Of a DNA stretch of 64,000 nucleotides, positions 1-7,903 are shown in pieces. Position 1 is the first letter of the stretch; each line of letters opens with the position of its first letter. The DNA is from Paracoccus sp. MC1862. Its GTDB lineage: Bacteria; Pseudomonadota; Alphaproteobacteria; Rhodobacterales; Rhodobacteraceae. The DNA is taken from assembly GCF_016617715.1 (NCBI RefSeq), contig NZ_CP067225.1, positions 1 to 64,000 on the forward strand, written 5' to 3'. Below the pieces are notes generated by a model. The model ran no database searches and was not told the DNA's origin. It saw nothing but the letters and a program-made list of their open reading frames with translations. The position numbers and the translations under genes are program-made.

Positions 1-254
1 CTGCCAGCAGGGTCCGGGCAGGCGCAGACCAGGGCTGAAGCCCGCTGCCACGGGTCAGGCCGTGGCGCGCGTGGGCCTTGCTTCGGCTGCCACCGGAAAC
101 GGGCCGACCCGGAACAGATGGAAAGGGCCTCGTGGCCCCGCGCGCCAAGGGTTTCCGCGGCGTGGCTGTCCTGTTCGTCCCTGCGTCGTGGCCTGTGATG
201 GCTGATGTCCCGCCGGCGTTCGCGGCGGGGAACGGGGACAGAAGGAACGACAGG
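1..254 (+). promoter_or_regulatory. dnaA leader region
   Basis: GC-rich non-coding leader ahead of dnaA. A strong hairpin (stem 209-215 with 223-229, 7-nt loop) sits just before the purine-rich Shine-Dalgarno stretch at 241-254, so it could influence dnaA translation. A second, smaller dyad lies near 49-66. I see no TTATCCACA-type DnaA box and no AT-rich unwinding region, so this stretch is not supported as the replication origin. No upstream gene end is recognisable. Confidence 0.4.
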
Positions 255-1643
255 ATGAACGATCTCTGGGCGGGTGCGCGATCCGAGCTTGAGGCGCGGG
301 TAGGGACGCACAACTACGTCACCTGGCTTGCGCCGCTGAGCCTGCGCGCCATCGATGGCGGCGCGGCCGACATCGCCTGTCCGACGCGCTTCCTGTCGGA
401 CTGGGTGTCGCGCCATTACGCGCGCCCCATCATCGACGCGCTGGTCCATCAGGGGGCCGAGGTCGAGCGGGTGAACTTCACCGTCGCCGCGCCCCGTCCT
501 GCAGAGGCCCGTCTGGCCGAGGCCCCGGTGGCCGCTGCCCCGGCGGAGCTGCGCCCCGATCCCGCCCATCGCGTCACCCCTCGCGGCCCCCTGCGCGACG
601 AGGAGATGACGGCGCCCTTGGACGCCCGTTTCACCTTCGACAATTTCGTGGTCGGCAAGCCGAACGAGTTGGCCCATGCCGCCGCCAAGCGCGTGGCCGA
701 GGGCGGCCATGTCACCTTCAACCCGCTGTTCCTTTACGGCGGCGTGGGCCTCGGCAAGACGCACCTGATGCACGCCATTGCCCGCGAACGTCAGGCCCGC
801 GACCCGCAGGCCCGCATCCTCTACCTGTCCGCCGAGCAGTTCATGTACCGCTTCGTTCAGGCGCTGCGCGAGCGCACCGTCATGGACTTCAAGGAACTGT
901 TCCGCACCGTGGACCTGCTGATGGTGGACGACGTCCAGTTCATCGCCGGCAAGGATTCCACGCAAGAGGAATTCTTCCACACATTCAATGCGCTGGTCGA
1001 TCAGGGCAAGCAGATCGTCATCTCGGCCGATCGCGCGCCGGGCGAGATCAAGGACATGGAGGAGCGGATCAAGTCGCGCCTCTCCTGCGGGTTGATCGTG
1101 GACCTGCACCCGACCGACTACGAACTGCGCCTGTCGATCCTGCAGTCCAAGACCGAGCAGTTCCGCCTGACCTATCCGGGCCTGCGGCTGGGGCAGGGGG
1201 TGCTGGAATTCCTCGCCCACCGCATTACCTCGAACGTGCGCGTGCTGGAAGGCGCGCTGCAGCGGCTCTTTGCCTTCGCCAGCCTGATGGGGCGCGAGAT
1301 CGACCTCGACATGACCCAGGAATGTCTGGCCGACATCCTGCGGGCATCCGACCGCAAGGTCACGGTCGAGGAGATCCAGCGCAAGGTGGCCGAGCATTAC
1401 AACATCCGCCTGTCGGACCTCGTCGGCCCCAAGCGGGTGCGGACGCTGGCCCGGCCCCGGCAGATCGCCATGTATCTGGCCAAGCAGATGACCAGCCGCA
1501 GCCTGCCGGAAATCGGCCGCCGCTTCGGCGGGCGCGATCACACCACGATCATGCACGGCGTCCGCAAGATCGAGGAACTGCGGACCGAAGACCGCAGCCT
1601 TGCCGAAGACATCGACCTGCTGCGCCGCTCGCTGGAAGCCTGA
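255..1643 (+). CDS. dnaA: Chromosomal replication initiator DnaA
   Basis: DnaA is the AAA+ protein that binds DnaA boxes and opens the origin. The 462-residue product has the N-terminal domain I (MNDLWAGARSELEARVG), a short alanine/proline-rich linker, then the AAA+ core with Walker A GGVGLGKTH and Walker B LLMVDDVQF. It ends with the DNA-binding domain IV signature FGGRDHTTIMHG. The open frame extends 59 codons upstream, but the ATG at 255 has a purine-rich ribosome site just before it and begins where domain I of the family begins. dnaN follows 94 bp downstream, the usual order. Confidence 0.97.
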   Translation: MNDLWAGARSELEARVGTHNYVTWLAPLSLRAIDGGAADIACPTRFLSDWVSRHYARPIIDALVHQGAEVERVNFTVAAPRPAEARLAEAPVAAAPAELRPDPAHRVTPRGPLRDEEMTAPLDARFTFDNFVVGKPNELAHAAAKRVAEGGHVTFNPLFLYGGVGLGKTHLMHAIARERQARDPQARILYLSAEQFMYRFVQALRERTVMDFKELFRTVDLLMVDDVQFIAGKDSTQEEFFHTFNALVDQGKQIVISADRAPGEIKDMEERIKSRLSCGLIVDLHPTDYELRLSILQSKTEQFRLTYPGLRLGQGVLEFLAHRITSNVRVLEGALQRLFAFASLMGREIDLDMTQECLADILRASDRKVTVEEIQRKVAEHYNIRLSDLVGPKRVRTLARPRQIAMYLAKQMTSRSLPEIGRRFGGRDHTTIMHGVRKIEELRTEDRSLAEDIDLLRRSLEA

Positions 1644-1693
1644 GGCTTCACGGGCGCTTGACCACGGGCGAACATTGAGGAAACTGAGCGCAC

Positions 1694-1711
1694 GCCGCCC
1701 CTCGGGGCGGC
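1694..1711 (+). terminator. Hairpin between dnaA and dnaN
   Basis: Perfect GC dyad (GCCGCCCC / GGGGCGGC) followed by CTTTCG, about 50 nt after the dnaA stop and 27 nt before dnaN. The tail is only a short T run, so it may be a weak terminator, an attenuator or an RNA-stability element rather than a full stop. Confidence 0.4.
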
Positions 1712-1737
1712 TTTCGCGACCAAAAGGGCAAGGCGCC

Positions 1738-2856
1738 ATGAAATTCTCGATCGAAAAGGCGGTTCTGAACAAGGCCGTGTCGCAGGCCCAGTCGGTCGTG
1801 GAACGCCGCAACACCATCCCGATCCTTGCGAACGTGCTGATCGAGGCGGCGCCCGAGGGCGTCAGCTTCCGCGCCACCGACCTTGATACCGAGGTCGTGG
1901 ACCGCGCGCCGGCCACGGTCGAACGCCCCGGCGCCACCACCGTCAGCGCCGCGCTGCTGAACGACATCGCCCGCAAGCTGCCTGACGGGGCGCTGGTCAA
2001 TATCTCGGTCGATGGCGATTCCGCCCGGCTGACGGTGCAGGCGGGCCGCGCCAATTTCGTGCTGGCGACCCTGCCGCGCGAGGACTTCCCGATCATGGCC
2101 TCGACGGAATACGCGGCGAACTTCAGCGCCCCCGCGCCGGTCCTGCGGCGGCTCTTCGACAAGTCGCGCTTTGCGATTTCGACGGAAGAAACCCGCTATT
2201 ACCTCAACGGCGTCTACATGCATGTGGCCGATGGCGAGGGCGGCCGGACCCTGCGCTGCGTGGCGACGGACGGCCACCGGCTGGCCCGCGTCGATGCGCC
2301 GCTGCCGGAAGGGGCCGAGGCGATGCCGGGCGTGATCGTCCCGCGCAAGACCGTGGCGGAACTCAAGAAGCTTCTGGACGACGACGAGGCTGTCATTGCC
2401 GTGTCTGTGGGCGAGACCAAGGTGCGTTTCGCCACGCCCACGATTACCCTGACCTCCAAGGTCATCGACGGCACTTTCCCGGATTATACCCGCGTGATCC
2501 CGCGCGGGAACACGCGGCGGCTGGAAGTGGACGCGGCTGATTTCGCCCGCGCCGTGGACCGCGTGGCGACGGTCAGTTCGGAACGCTCACGGGCTGTGAA
2601 GCTGGCCTTGGACGAGGACAGGCTGATCCTGTCGGTGAACGCGCCGGATGCGGGTGCCGCCGACGAGGAACTGGCCGTCGCCTATAACGACGAGCCGCTG
2701 GAAATCGGCTTCAACGCCAAATACCTGCAGGAGATCGCCTCCCAGATCGACCGCGAGAATGCGGTCTTCCTGTTCAACGGCTCGGGCGACGCGGCGCTGA
2801 TCCGCGAGGGCGGGGACGACTCTGCCGTTTATGTCGTCATGCCGATGCGCGTGTGA
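1738..2856 (+). CDS. dnaN: DNA polymerase III beta sliding clamp
   Basis: DnaN is the ring-shaped clamp that tethers DNA polymerases and repair proteins to DNA. The 372-residue length and start (MKFSIEKAVLNKAVSQAQSV) fit the family, as do NTIPILANVLI in domain 1 and the C-terminal YVVMPMRV, which is typical of the clamp end. The ATG at 1738 begins the conserved N-terminus; the open frame upstream is non-homologous. The stop overlaps the recF start by 4 nt, which suggests translational coupling. DinB near 61 kb carries a clamp-binding tail that would dock on this protein. Confidence 0.97.
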   Translation: MKFSIEKAVLNKAVSQAQSVVERRNTIPILANVLIEAAPEGVSFRATDLDTEVVDRAPATVERPGATTVSAALLNDIARKLPDGALVNISVDGDSARLTVQAGRANFVLATLPREDFPIMASTEYAANFSAPAPVLRRLFDKSRFAISTEETRYYLNGVYMHVADGEGGRTLRCVATDGHRLARVDAPLPEGAEAMPGVIVPRKTVAELKKLLDDDEAVIAVSVGETKVRFATPTITLTSKVIDGTFPDYTRVIPRGNTRRLEVDAADFARAVDRVATVSSERSRAVKLALDEDRLILSVNAPDAGAADEELAVAYNDEPLEIGFNAKYLQEIASQIDRENAVFLFNGSGDAALIREGGDDSAVYVVMPMRV

Positions 2857-3932
2857 CGCTTTCCCGCCTGGGTCTGGCGCAGTTCCGGTCCTGGCCGCGG
2901 CTGGCGCTGGAACTGGACGCCCGCCCGGTCGCCATCTTCGGCCCGAACGGTGCGGGCAAGACCAATATCCTCGAAGCACTCTCAATGTTGTCGCCGGGGC
3001 GGGGCTTGCGCAGCGCCGCCCCCGCCGATCAGGCGCGGCGTGGCCCCGAGGCGGGCTGGCGCATCCGGGCGACCATCGACGATCGTCCGGTCGAAACCGG
3101 TGCGGCCCCCGGCGAGGGTCGCCACGTCACCATCGATGACAAGACCGCGCCGCAGGTGGCTTTGGGGGCGCTGGCCCGCGTGATCTGGCTGACGCCGGCA
3201 ATGGACCGGCTCTGGACCGACGCGCCCGAGGTGCGGCGGCGATTCCTCGACCGCCTGACGCTCAGCTTCGCGCCGGGCCATGCGGATGACGCGCTGGCCT
3301 ACGAGAAGGCCATGCGCGACCGCAACCGCCTGCTGCGGGACGACATCCGCGACGACCGCTGGTATCGCGCGCTGGAAACCCGCATGGCCGAGGCTGGTTC
3401 CGCGATCACCCGCAACCGGCAGGAGGCCGTGGCCCGGATCATGCAGGCGCAGGCGGGGGCCGAGACCAGCTTCCCCTCGGCCCGGCTGGTGCTGCTGGCG
3501 GGTGACGGCGAAGCCGATGATGCGGACCCGGCCAGCATTGCCGCCCGTCTGGCCACAATGCGCCGCCGTGACATGGCGGCGGGCCGCACCCTGACCGGCC
3601 CGCACCGCGCCGACCTTGGCGCAAGCTGGGGACCGCAGGACATGCCCGCCGCGCTGAGTTCCACCGGAGAGCAGAAGGCCCTGCTGCTGTCGCTGATCCT
3701 CGCCAACGCCCGCGCGCTTGCGCCGGAACGTCCCGTCGTGCTGCTGGACGAGGTCGCCGCGCATCTGGACGAACCCCGCCGCAGGGCGCTTTATGACGAG
3801 ATCGCCGCGCTGCCCGCGCAAAGTTTCCTGACCGGCACGGGGCGCGAACTTTTCGCCGCTCTGGACGACCGCGCCCGCTTCCTCCACGTTGCGCGGGACG
3901 AAGATGCCTCGACTCTGACCGACGAGGGATGA
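2853..3932 (+). CDS. recF: DNA replication and repair protein RecF
   Basis: RecF is an SMC-like ATPase that helps load RecA at gaps in single-stranded DNA. The 359-residue product has Walker A FGPNGAGKTN (about residues 30-39), the signature region LSSTGEQKALLLS, and Walker B VVLLDEVAAHLD near the C-terminus. It starts with GTG inside the dnaN stop (GTGA overlap). The end, DEG-stop, is echoed 163 bp downstream (see the repeat entry). Confidence 0.95.
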   Translation: MTLSRLGLAQFRSWPRLALELDARPVAIFGPNGAGKTNILEALSMLSPGRGLRSAAPADQARRGPEAGWRIRATIDDRPVETGAAPGEGRHVTIDDKTAPQVALGALARVIWLTPAMDRLWTDAPEVRRRFLDRLTLSFAPGHADDALAYEKAMRDRNRLLRDDIRDDRWYRALETRMAEAGSAITRNRQEAVARIMQAQAGAETSFPSARLVLLAGDGEADDADPASIAARLATMRRRDMAAGRTLTGPHRADLGASWGPQDMPAALSSTGEQKALLLSLILANARALAPERPVVLLDEVAAHLDEPRRRALYDEIAALPAQSFLTGTGRELFAALDDRARFLHVARDEDASTLTDEG

Positions 3933-4114
3933 TGTGACGCTATCCCGCAACAACGCCAGTCTTGCGACCCCGGAAGGCCAAGGGCCGACCGCTGGCCTCG
4001 ATGGCCGAGGATCTCATATCCGGCCCCGCAACCGCACAAACCTTGCGAGGCGGGGATGCAAAGCCAGCGCCTCCACCTGGATTGACGAGGGCTGACATGA
4101 CGCTGCCACGCAAC
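3921..4114 (+). repeat. Imperfect direct repeat of recF tail and VOC start
   Basis: Two 31-nt copies (3921-3951 and 4084-4114) match at 25 positions by hand alignment. Each reads GAC GAG GGN TGA, one base, then a start codon followed by ACG CT. In frame, both copies encode ...DEG-stop followed by (M)TL-x-RN. Three of the later differences fall on synonymous third positions. This looks like an old tandem duplication of the recF-end / VOC-start junction with 163-bp spacing. Confidence 0.6.
3934..4095 (+). CDS. Possible 53-residue remnant ORF between recF and the VOC gene
   Basis: A GTG one base after the recF stop opens a 53-codon frame beginning MTLSRNNASLATPEG and ending TWIDEG-stop, one base before the ATG of the VOC gene. 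The first ten residues resemble the VOC protein start (MTLPRNRISL); the rest resembles nothing I know. It is most likely a duplication remnant, although its spacing would allow coupled translation. Confidence 0.2.
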   Translation: MTLSRNNASLATPEGQGPTAGLDGRGSHIRPRNRTNLARRGCKASASTWIDEG

Positions 4115-4528
4115 CGCATCAGCCTGGTGACGCTTGGCGTAGCCGACCTTGAGCGTGCCCGGCGCTTCTATCTCGACTGGGGCTGGACCCCGCATCCGAA
4201 CGCGCCCGAGGGCCTCGCGCTGTTCCAGATGCCCGGCCTCGCCCTGGCGCTCTTCGCGCTGGATGAACTGGCCGAGGACCAGCGCCGCCCTGTGGCCGAA
4301 CTCGGCACCGGGGCGGTGACCCTCGCCCAGAACTGCGGCGATGCGGATGAGGTCGATGCCATCTTCCAGTCCGCCCTCGATGCCCGCGCCACCTGCCTCA
4401 AGCGCCCCGAAAAGGCGGCTTGGGGCGGCACTTCGGGCTACCTCGCTGACCCTGACGGCCATGTGTGGGAGATTGCCCACAACCCGTTCTGGCCGCTGGC
4501 CGAAGATGGGTCACTGACACTCCCCTGA
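4097..4528 (+). CDS. VOC (glyoxalase/bleomycin resistance) family protein
   Basis: A 143-residue single vicinal-oxygen-chelate domain pair: ISLVTLGVADLERARRFYLD at the N-terminus and SGYLADPDGHVWEIAHNP near the end, the usual paired beta-alpha-beta modules. Family members bind metals or small ligands (glyoxalase, antibiotic binding, dioxygenases); the substrate cannot be told. The ATG at 4097 starts the conserved module. It lies downstream of recF on the same strand and may be read through from it. Confidence 0.85.
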   Translation: MTLPRNRISLVTLGVADLERARRFYLDWGWTPHPNAPEGLALFQMPGLALALFALDELAEDQRRPVAELGTGAVTLAQNCGDADEVDAIFQSALDARATCLKRPEKAAWGGTSGYLADPDGHVWEIAHNPFWPLAEDGSLTLP

Positions 4529-4555
4529 GCTTCTTTCTGACCCAAATACCCATTG

Positions 4556-6337
4556 CTACCGCGACGCGGTCACCACGTCGCCGATCTGGAACCGGGTCAC
4601 GGCCACCAGTCCCAGATCCGAGATCCGCAACTCGGGAATCACCACCAGCGCCAGCAGGACATGCTGCATGATCGCGTTGTTCAGCGTGCAGCCGCAGTCG
4701 CGGATGGCGTGATTGATGGCCTCGACGGCCTCGGCGACCTCGGCGGCGGGGCGCTCCGACATCAGCCCGGCGATGGGCAGGGCGACATGGGCCAGCTCGG
4801 CTCCGTCCCGGAAGACGGTAACGCCCCCGCCAAGTTCCGCCAGCCGGGCCGAGGCGGCAGCCATGTTCGCTCCGCAGGTGCCGACGACGATCATGTGATG
4901 GCTGTCATGCGCGATGGTCGAGGCGACGGCCATGCGCCCCCGATAGCCGAAGCCCTGCACGAAGCCGTTGACCACGCCGCCGGTGCCCTTGTGGCGTTCC
5001 ACCAGCGCGATGCGCTCGACGCCTTCGGGGATCACCTCGCCGTCGCGGACGGGCAGGGTGGCGGTCAGCGCCCGGGTGGGGGCCTGGTTCTCGATGACGC
5101 CGATCACGCGGACGTCCGCCTCGGTGCCCTCGGCAGGAACGCGGAAGTCGGCGGCTGTCAGCGCCCGGCCGAGGTGGACAGAGTTGCGCGCCGCATCCGG
5201 CCAGTCGATCAGCGGGCAGTCCACCAGAAGCCGCCCGTCTTCCGCCACCAGGCGGCCTTGGGCCACCACCATCTCGACCGGCAGCGCCCGCAGGTCCGAA
5301 GTCAGCATCACGTCGGCCCTGCGTCCCGGGGTGATGGACCCCAACTCCCGTTCCAGCCCGAAATGCCGGGCGGTGTTGATCGTCGCCATCTGGATCGCTA
5401 CCAGTGGATCGCAGCCACAGTCCACGGCATGGCGCACCACGCGGTCCATGTGCCCGTCATGCACCAGCGTCCCCGCGTGGGAATCGTCGGTGCAGAGCAT
5501 GAAGCCCGAGGGGTCCAGCCCCCGCTGCGTGATCGCCGTGATCTGCGCCTGCACGTCATGCCAGGCGGACCCCAGCCGCAGCATCGCGCCCATCCCCTGC
5601 CGGACGCGGGCCACGGCCTGCGCCTCGGCCACCGTCTCGTGGTCATCTGCCGCACCGCCTGCGACATAGGCCGAGAAGGCGCGGCCGAGGTCGGGACTGG
5701 CGTAATGTCCGCCGACCGTCTTGCCGGCGGCGCGGGTCGCGGCGATCTCGGACAGCATCGCCGGGTCGCCTGCGGAAACGGCAGGGAAGTTCATCATCTC
5801 GCCCAGGCCCACGACGCCGTCCCAGCCCATGGCCTGCGCGACCTCTCCGGCGGTAATCGGACAACCGGTAGTTTCCAGCCCCGGCGCGGAAGGGGCGCAG
5901 GAGGGCATCTGCGTCAGCATCGTGATCGGCTGGATCAGGCTTTCATCGCGCATGAGCCGCACGCCCTCGAGTCCCATGACATTGGCGATCTCGTGCGGGT
6001 CGTGCAGGATCGTGGTCGTGCCGTGGGGGATCACCGCGGCAGCGAAGCCGGCCGGAGTCAGCATCCCCGATTCCACATGCATGTGGGCGTCGATCAGGCC
6101 GGGGACCATGTAGCGGCCCTCGGCCTCGATCACCTGCGTCTCGGGGCCGATGTTGGCGGATGCGTCGGGCAGGACGCAGGCCACGCGGCCGTCGGCGATG
6201 GCGATGTCGTGGCCGGGAAGCACCTCGCGCGTGTGGACGTTGACCCATTGACCGCCGCGGATCACGGTGTCGGCGGGCGCGCGCCCTGCTGCGACCTCGA
6301 CCAGCCGCGCCTGAGCCTCGATCCACGGTTTCAGCAT
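4556..6337 (-). CDS. ade: Adenine deaminase
   Basis: Converts adenine to hypoxanthine in purine salvage. At 593 residues it has the usual two-part amidohydrolase fold: VPGLIDAHMHVESGML (metal ligands HxH), HGTTTILHDPHEIANVMG, and a C-terminal adenine-deaminase domain with VVGTCGANM and GGGVTVFRDG. The ATG at 6337 is preferred over the one 8 codons upstream because GAGGGAAAG stands directly before it. It is divergent from recO with only about 65 bp between them, so both promoters must lie there. Confidence 0.92.
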   Translation of the reverse strand: MLKPWIEAQARLVEVAAGRAPADTVIRGGQWVNVHTREVLPGHDIAIADGRVACVLPDASANIGPETQVIEAEGRYMVPGLIDAHMHVESGMLTPAGFAAAVIPHGTTTILHDPHEIANVMGLEGVRLMRDESLIQPITMLTQMPSCAPSAPGLETTGCPITAGEVAQAMGWDGVVGLGEMMNFPAVSAGDPAMLSEIAATRAAGKTVGGHYASPDLGRAFSAYVAGGAADDHETVAEAQAVARVRQGMGAMLRLGSAWHDVQAQITAITQRGLDPSGFMLCTDDSHAGTLVHDGHMDRVVRHAVDCGCDPLVAIQMATINTARHFGLERELGSITPGRRADVMLTSDLRALPVEMVVAQGRLVAEDGRLLVDCPLIDWPDAARNSVHLGRALTAADFRVPAEGTEADVRVIGVIENQAPTRALTATLPVRDGEVIPEGVERIALVERHKGTGGVVNGFVQGFGYRGRMAVASTIAHDSHHMIVVGTCGANMAAASARLAELGGGVTVFRDGAELAHVALPIAGLMSERPAAEVAEAVEAINHAIRDCGCTLNNAIMQHVLLALVVIPELRISDLGLVAVTRFQIGDVVTASR

Positions 6338-6402
6338 CTTTCCCTCGCCTTGTCTGTTCAATCGCGCCAGCTTGCGGCAGCCTGCGCGGGAAAGGAAGCC
6401 GG

Positions 6403-7233
6403 ATGGAATGGCAGGGCGAGGCGACCGCGATCGCGCGGCGCAAGCATGGCGAGAACGCGGTGATCCTGACCGCGCTGACCCGCGAGCTTGGGCTTGTCTC
6501 GGGCGTCGTGCCGGGGGGCGCGAGCGTCAAGCGCGCGGCCATGCTGCAGCCCGGCAACCGGCTGGCCCTGCGCTGGCGGGCGCGGCTGCATGACCAGCTT
6601 GGCAGCTTCACCGTCGAGCCGGGGCGGACGCGCGCGGGGTTGATGGCGGATGCGGATGCGCTGGCGGGGCTGAATGCGGTGACGGCGCTGATCGGCTGGG
6701 CATTGCCGGAGAGAGACCCGCATCCGCGATTGACGGATGCGACCGAAGGATTGCTGGACGCGATGGAGGCGGGCAGTTCAGGCGGCTCTGACGGAATTGC
6801 CGGAGCCGGGGGGCTGTCTGCCCCCCGCGCCCCCCGAGGATATTTGGGCGATGAAGAACGAAAGCCGGGTTGGGCCGAACTCTACTTGCGCTGGGAGTTG
6901 CTTCTTCTGGACGAGTTGGGCTTCGGCCTGTCGCTGGACCGCTGTGCCGTGAGTGGCGCGCGGGAGGCGCTGGCTTACGTCTCGCCCAAGACGGGCCATG
7001 CCGTCACGGTCGAGGCGGCAAGCGAATGGGCGCTGCGTCTGCTGCCGCTGCCGGGCATTCTGGGCGGGCCGGAACGGCCGGACGACCTTGCTGCAGGTTT
7101 CGCGCTGACCGGGCATTTTCTGAACGCGAGGCTGGCCGAGGCGCAGGTGGGGCGGCCCTTGCCTGCCGCCCGCGCAAGGCTTGTGGCGCGGCTGACGGCT
7201 GGCGAGAAAGGCCGCATTCCACAGGACCCCTGA
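6403..7233 (+). CDS. recO: DNA repair protein RecO with a repeat element inserted in frame
   Basis: RecO works with RecR in RecA loading during gap repair. Recognisable pieces are the OB-fold N-terminus (WQGEATAIARRKHGENAVIL), the helical core (ELYLRWELLLLDELGFGL), then LDRCAVSGAREALAYVSPKTG and AVTVEAASEW. At 276 residues it is about 30 longer than the roughly 240-250 usual in relatives. The extra is a glycine/serine/proline-rich segment at about residues 125-155 (GAGGLSAPRAPRGYLGDEER), which coincides with a dispersed GC-hairpin/GGATATTT repeat. The reading frame is preserved, so the protein is probably functional with a surface loop. Confidence 0.93.
   Translation: MEWQGEATAIARRKHGENAVILTALTRELGLVSGVVPGGASVKRAAMLQPGNRLALRWRARLHDQLGSFTVEPGRTRAGLMADADALAGLNAVTALIGWALPERDPHPRLTDATEGLLDAMEAGSSGGSDGIAGAGGLSAPRAPRGYLGDEERKPGWAELYLRWELLLLDELGFGLSLDRCAVSGAREALAYVSPKTGHAVTVEAASEWALRLLPLPGILGGPERPDDLAAGFALTGHFLNARLAEAQVGRPLPAARARLVARLTAGEKGRIPQDP
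6808..6850 (+). repeat. Dispersed GC-hairpin / GGATATTT repeat, copy A, inside recO
   Basis: GGGGGG-CTGTCTG-CCCCCC hairpin, then GCGCCCCCCGAGGATATTT. The same core (GGGGGCTGTCTGCCCCC plus GGATATTTG) occurs reversed at 62195-62253 and, more diverged, at 54675-54718. The other two copies are intergenic; this one lies inside a gene and is translated without a stop or frameshift. Confidence 0.75.
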
Positions 7234-7354
7234 TGACGGCGGGAACCAGCGCCAGTCCCTTCAGGTCGCGCATGTGACATGAAAGGGACCAACCTTGCCC
7301 GCAGTCTGGTGCGGTGCCGGGAAAAGGACCCCCCGACGGGCTGCCTTCGCGCGA

Positions 7355-7774
7355 TCAGTTCCCCGAGCGTTCCAGCGTCATCCAGCCGAGCGGACTCTTG
7401 ATCTTGAGAACGCCGCCGGTCCATTCGGCCTCGGAGGCTTGGGTGACCGCTTCGAGGAAGCGGCCCTCGAAGCCCTTGTGGCCGCAGGGGTTGTCCGTCC
7501 AGTTCATCACGGTGACGTTGATCTGCGGCAGGTTTGCGGCGTTGGTCGCGGCAAAGTTGTTGCACGGACCGTTGCCGGTGATCTGGCCCGGCGTCAGGCG
7601 GATGCGGGAATCGCGCGTGGGCACGGCCTCCTGCCCGAAGCCGACCATGGTGTAGGTGCCATAGGGGATGCCGCCTTCGAACCCGGTGCCGTCGGACGGC
7701 AGGGGGGCGGGGCCGCAGGCGGCCAGCGTGGCGAGGGCCGCGGAGACGGCGGCAAGGCGAAGGGCGGAGATCAT
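7355..7774 (-). CDS. META/HslJ-like lipoprotein
   Basis: A 139-residue predicted lipoprotein: a hydrophobic signal MISALRLAAVSAALATLAAC ends in a lipobox (TLAAC), followed by a small beta-rich domain with RIRLTPGQITGNGPCNNF. That last segment resembles the core of META-domain (HslJ-type) proteins, where a Cys/Asn pair follows a TG. It probably sits in the inner or outer membrane facing the periplasm. The ATG at 7774 has GGGGGAAG before it and gives a clean signal peptide. Function is not established. Confidence 0.7.
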   Translation of the reverse strand: MISALRLAAVSAALATLAACGPAPLPSDGTGFEGGIPYGTYTMVGFGQEAVPTRDSRIRLTPGQITGNGPCNNFAATNAANLPQINVTVMNWTDNPCGHKGFEGRFLEAVTQASEAEWTGGVLKIKSPLGWMTLERSGN

Positions 7775-7903
7775 GGCAGGCTTCCCCCGGGGATCAGGCA
7801 TTTGAGTTCACGAGAATACCGCACGGCCCTGCCACCGGGTTGCCGCAAAGTCCATGCACGGGCGCGCGAGCACCCGCGCCCGTGCCATTCGCGCAACGGC
7901 GGC

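Noticed and set aside
1..254. Replication origin next to dnaA
   Set aside because: No DnaA boxes, AT-rich region or GATC clusters visible in this GC-rich leader; gene order alone is not enough.
4529..4555. Fourth copy of the GGATATTT repeat downstream of the VOC gene
   Set aside because: Only a short CCCAAATACCC resemblance; the GC hairpin is missing.
4553..6463. 636-codon plus-strand open frame opposite adenine deaminase
   Set aside because: Shadow of ade; His/Gly/Arg-rich with no recognisable domain.
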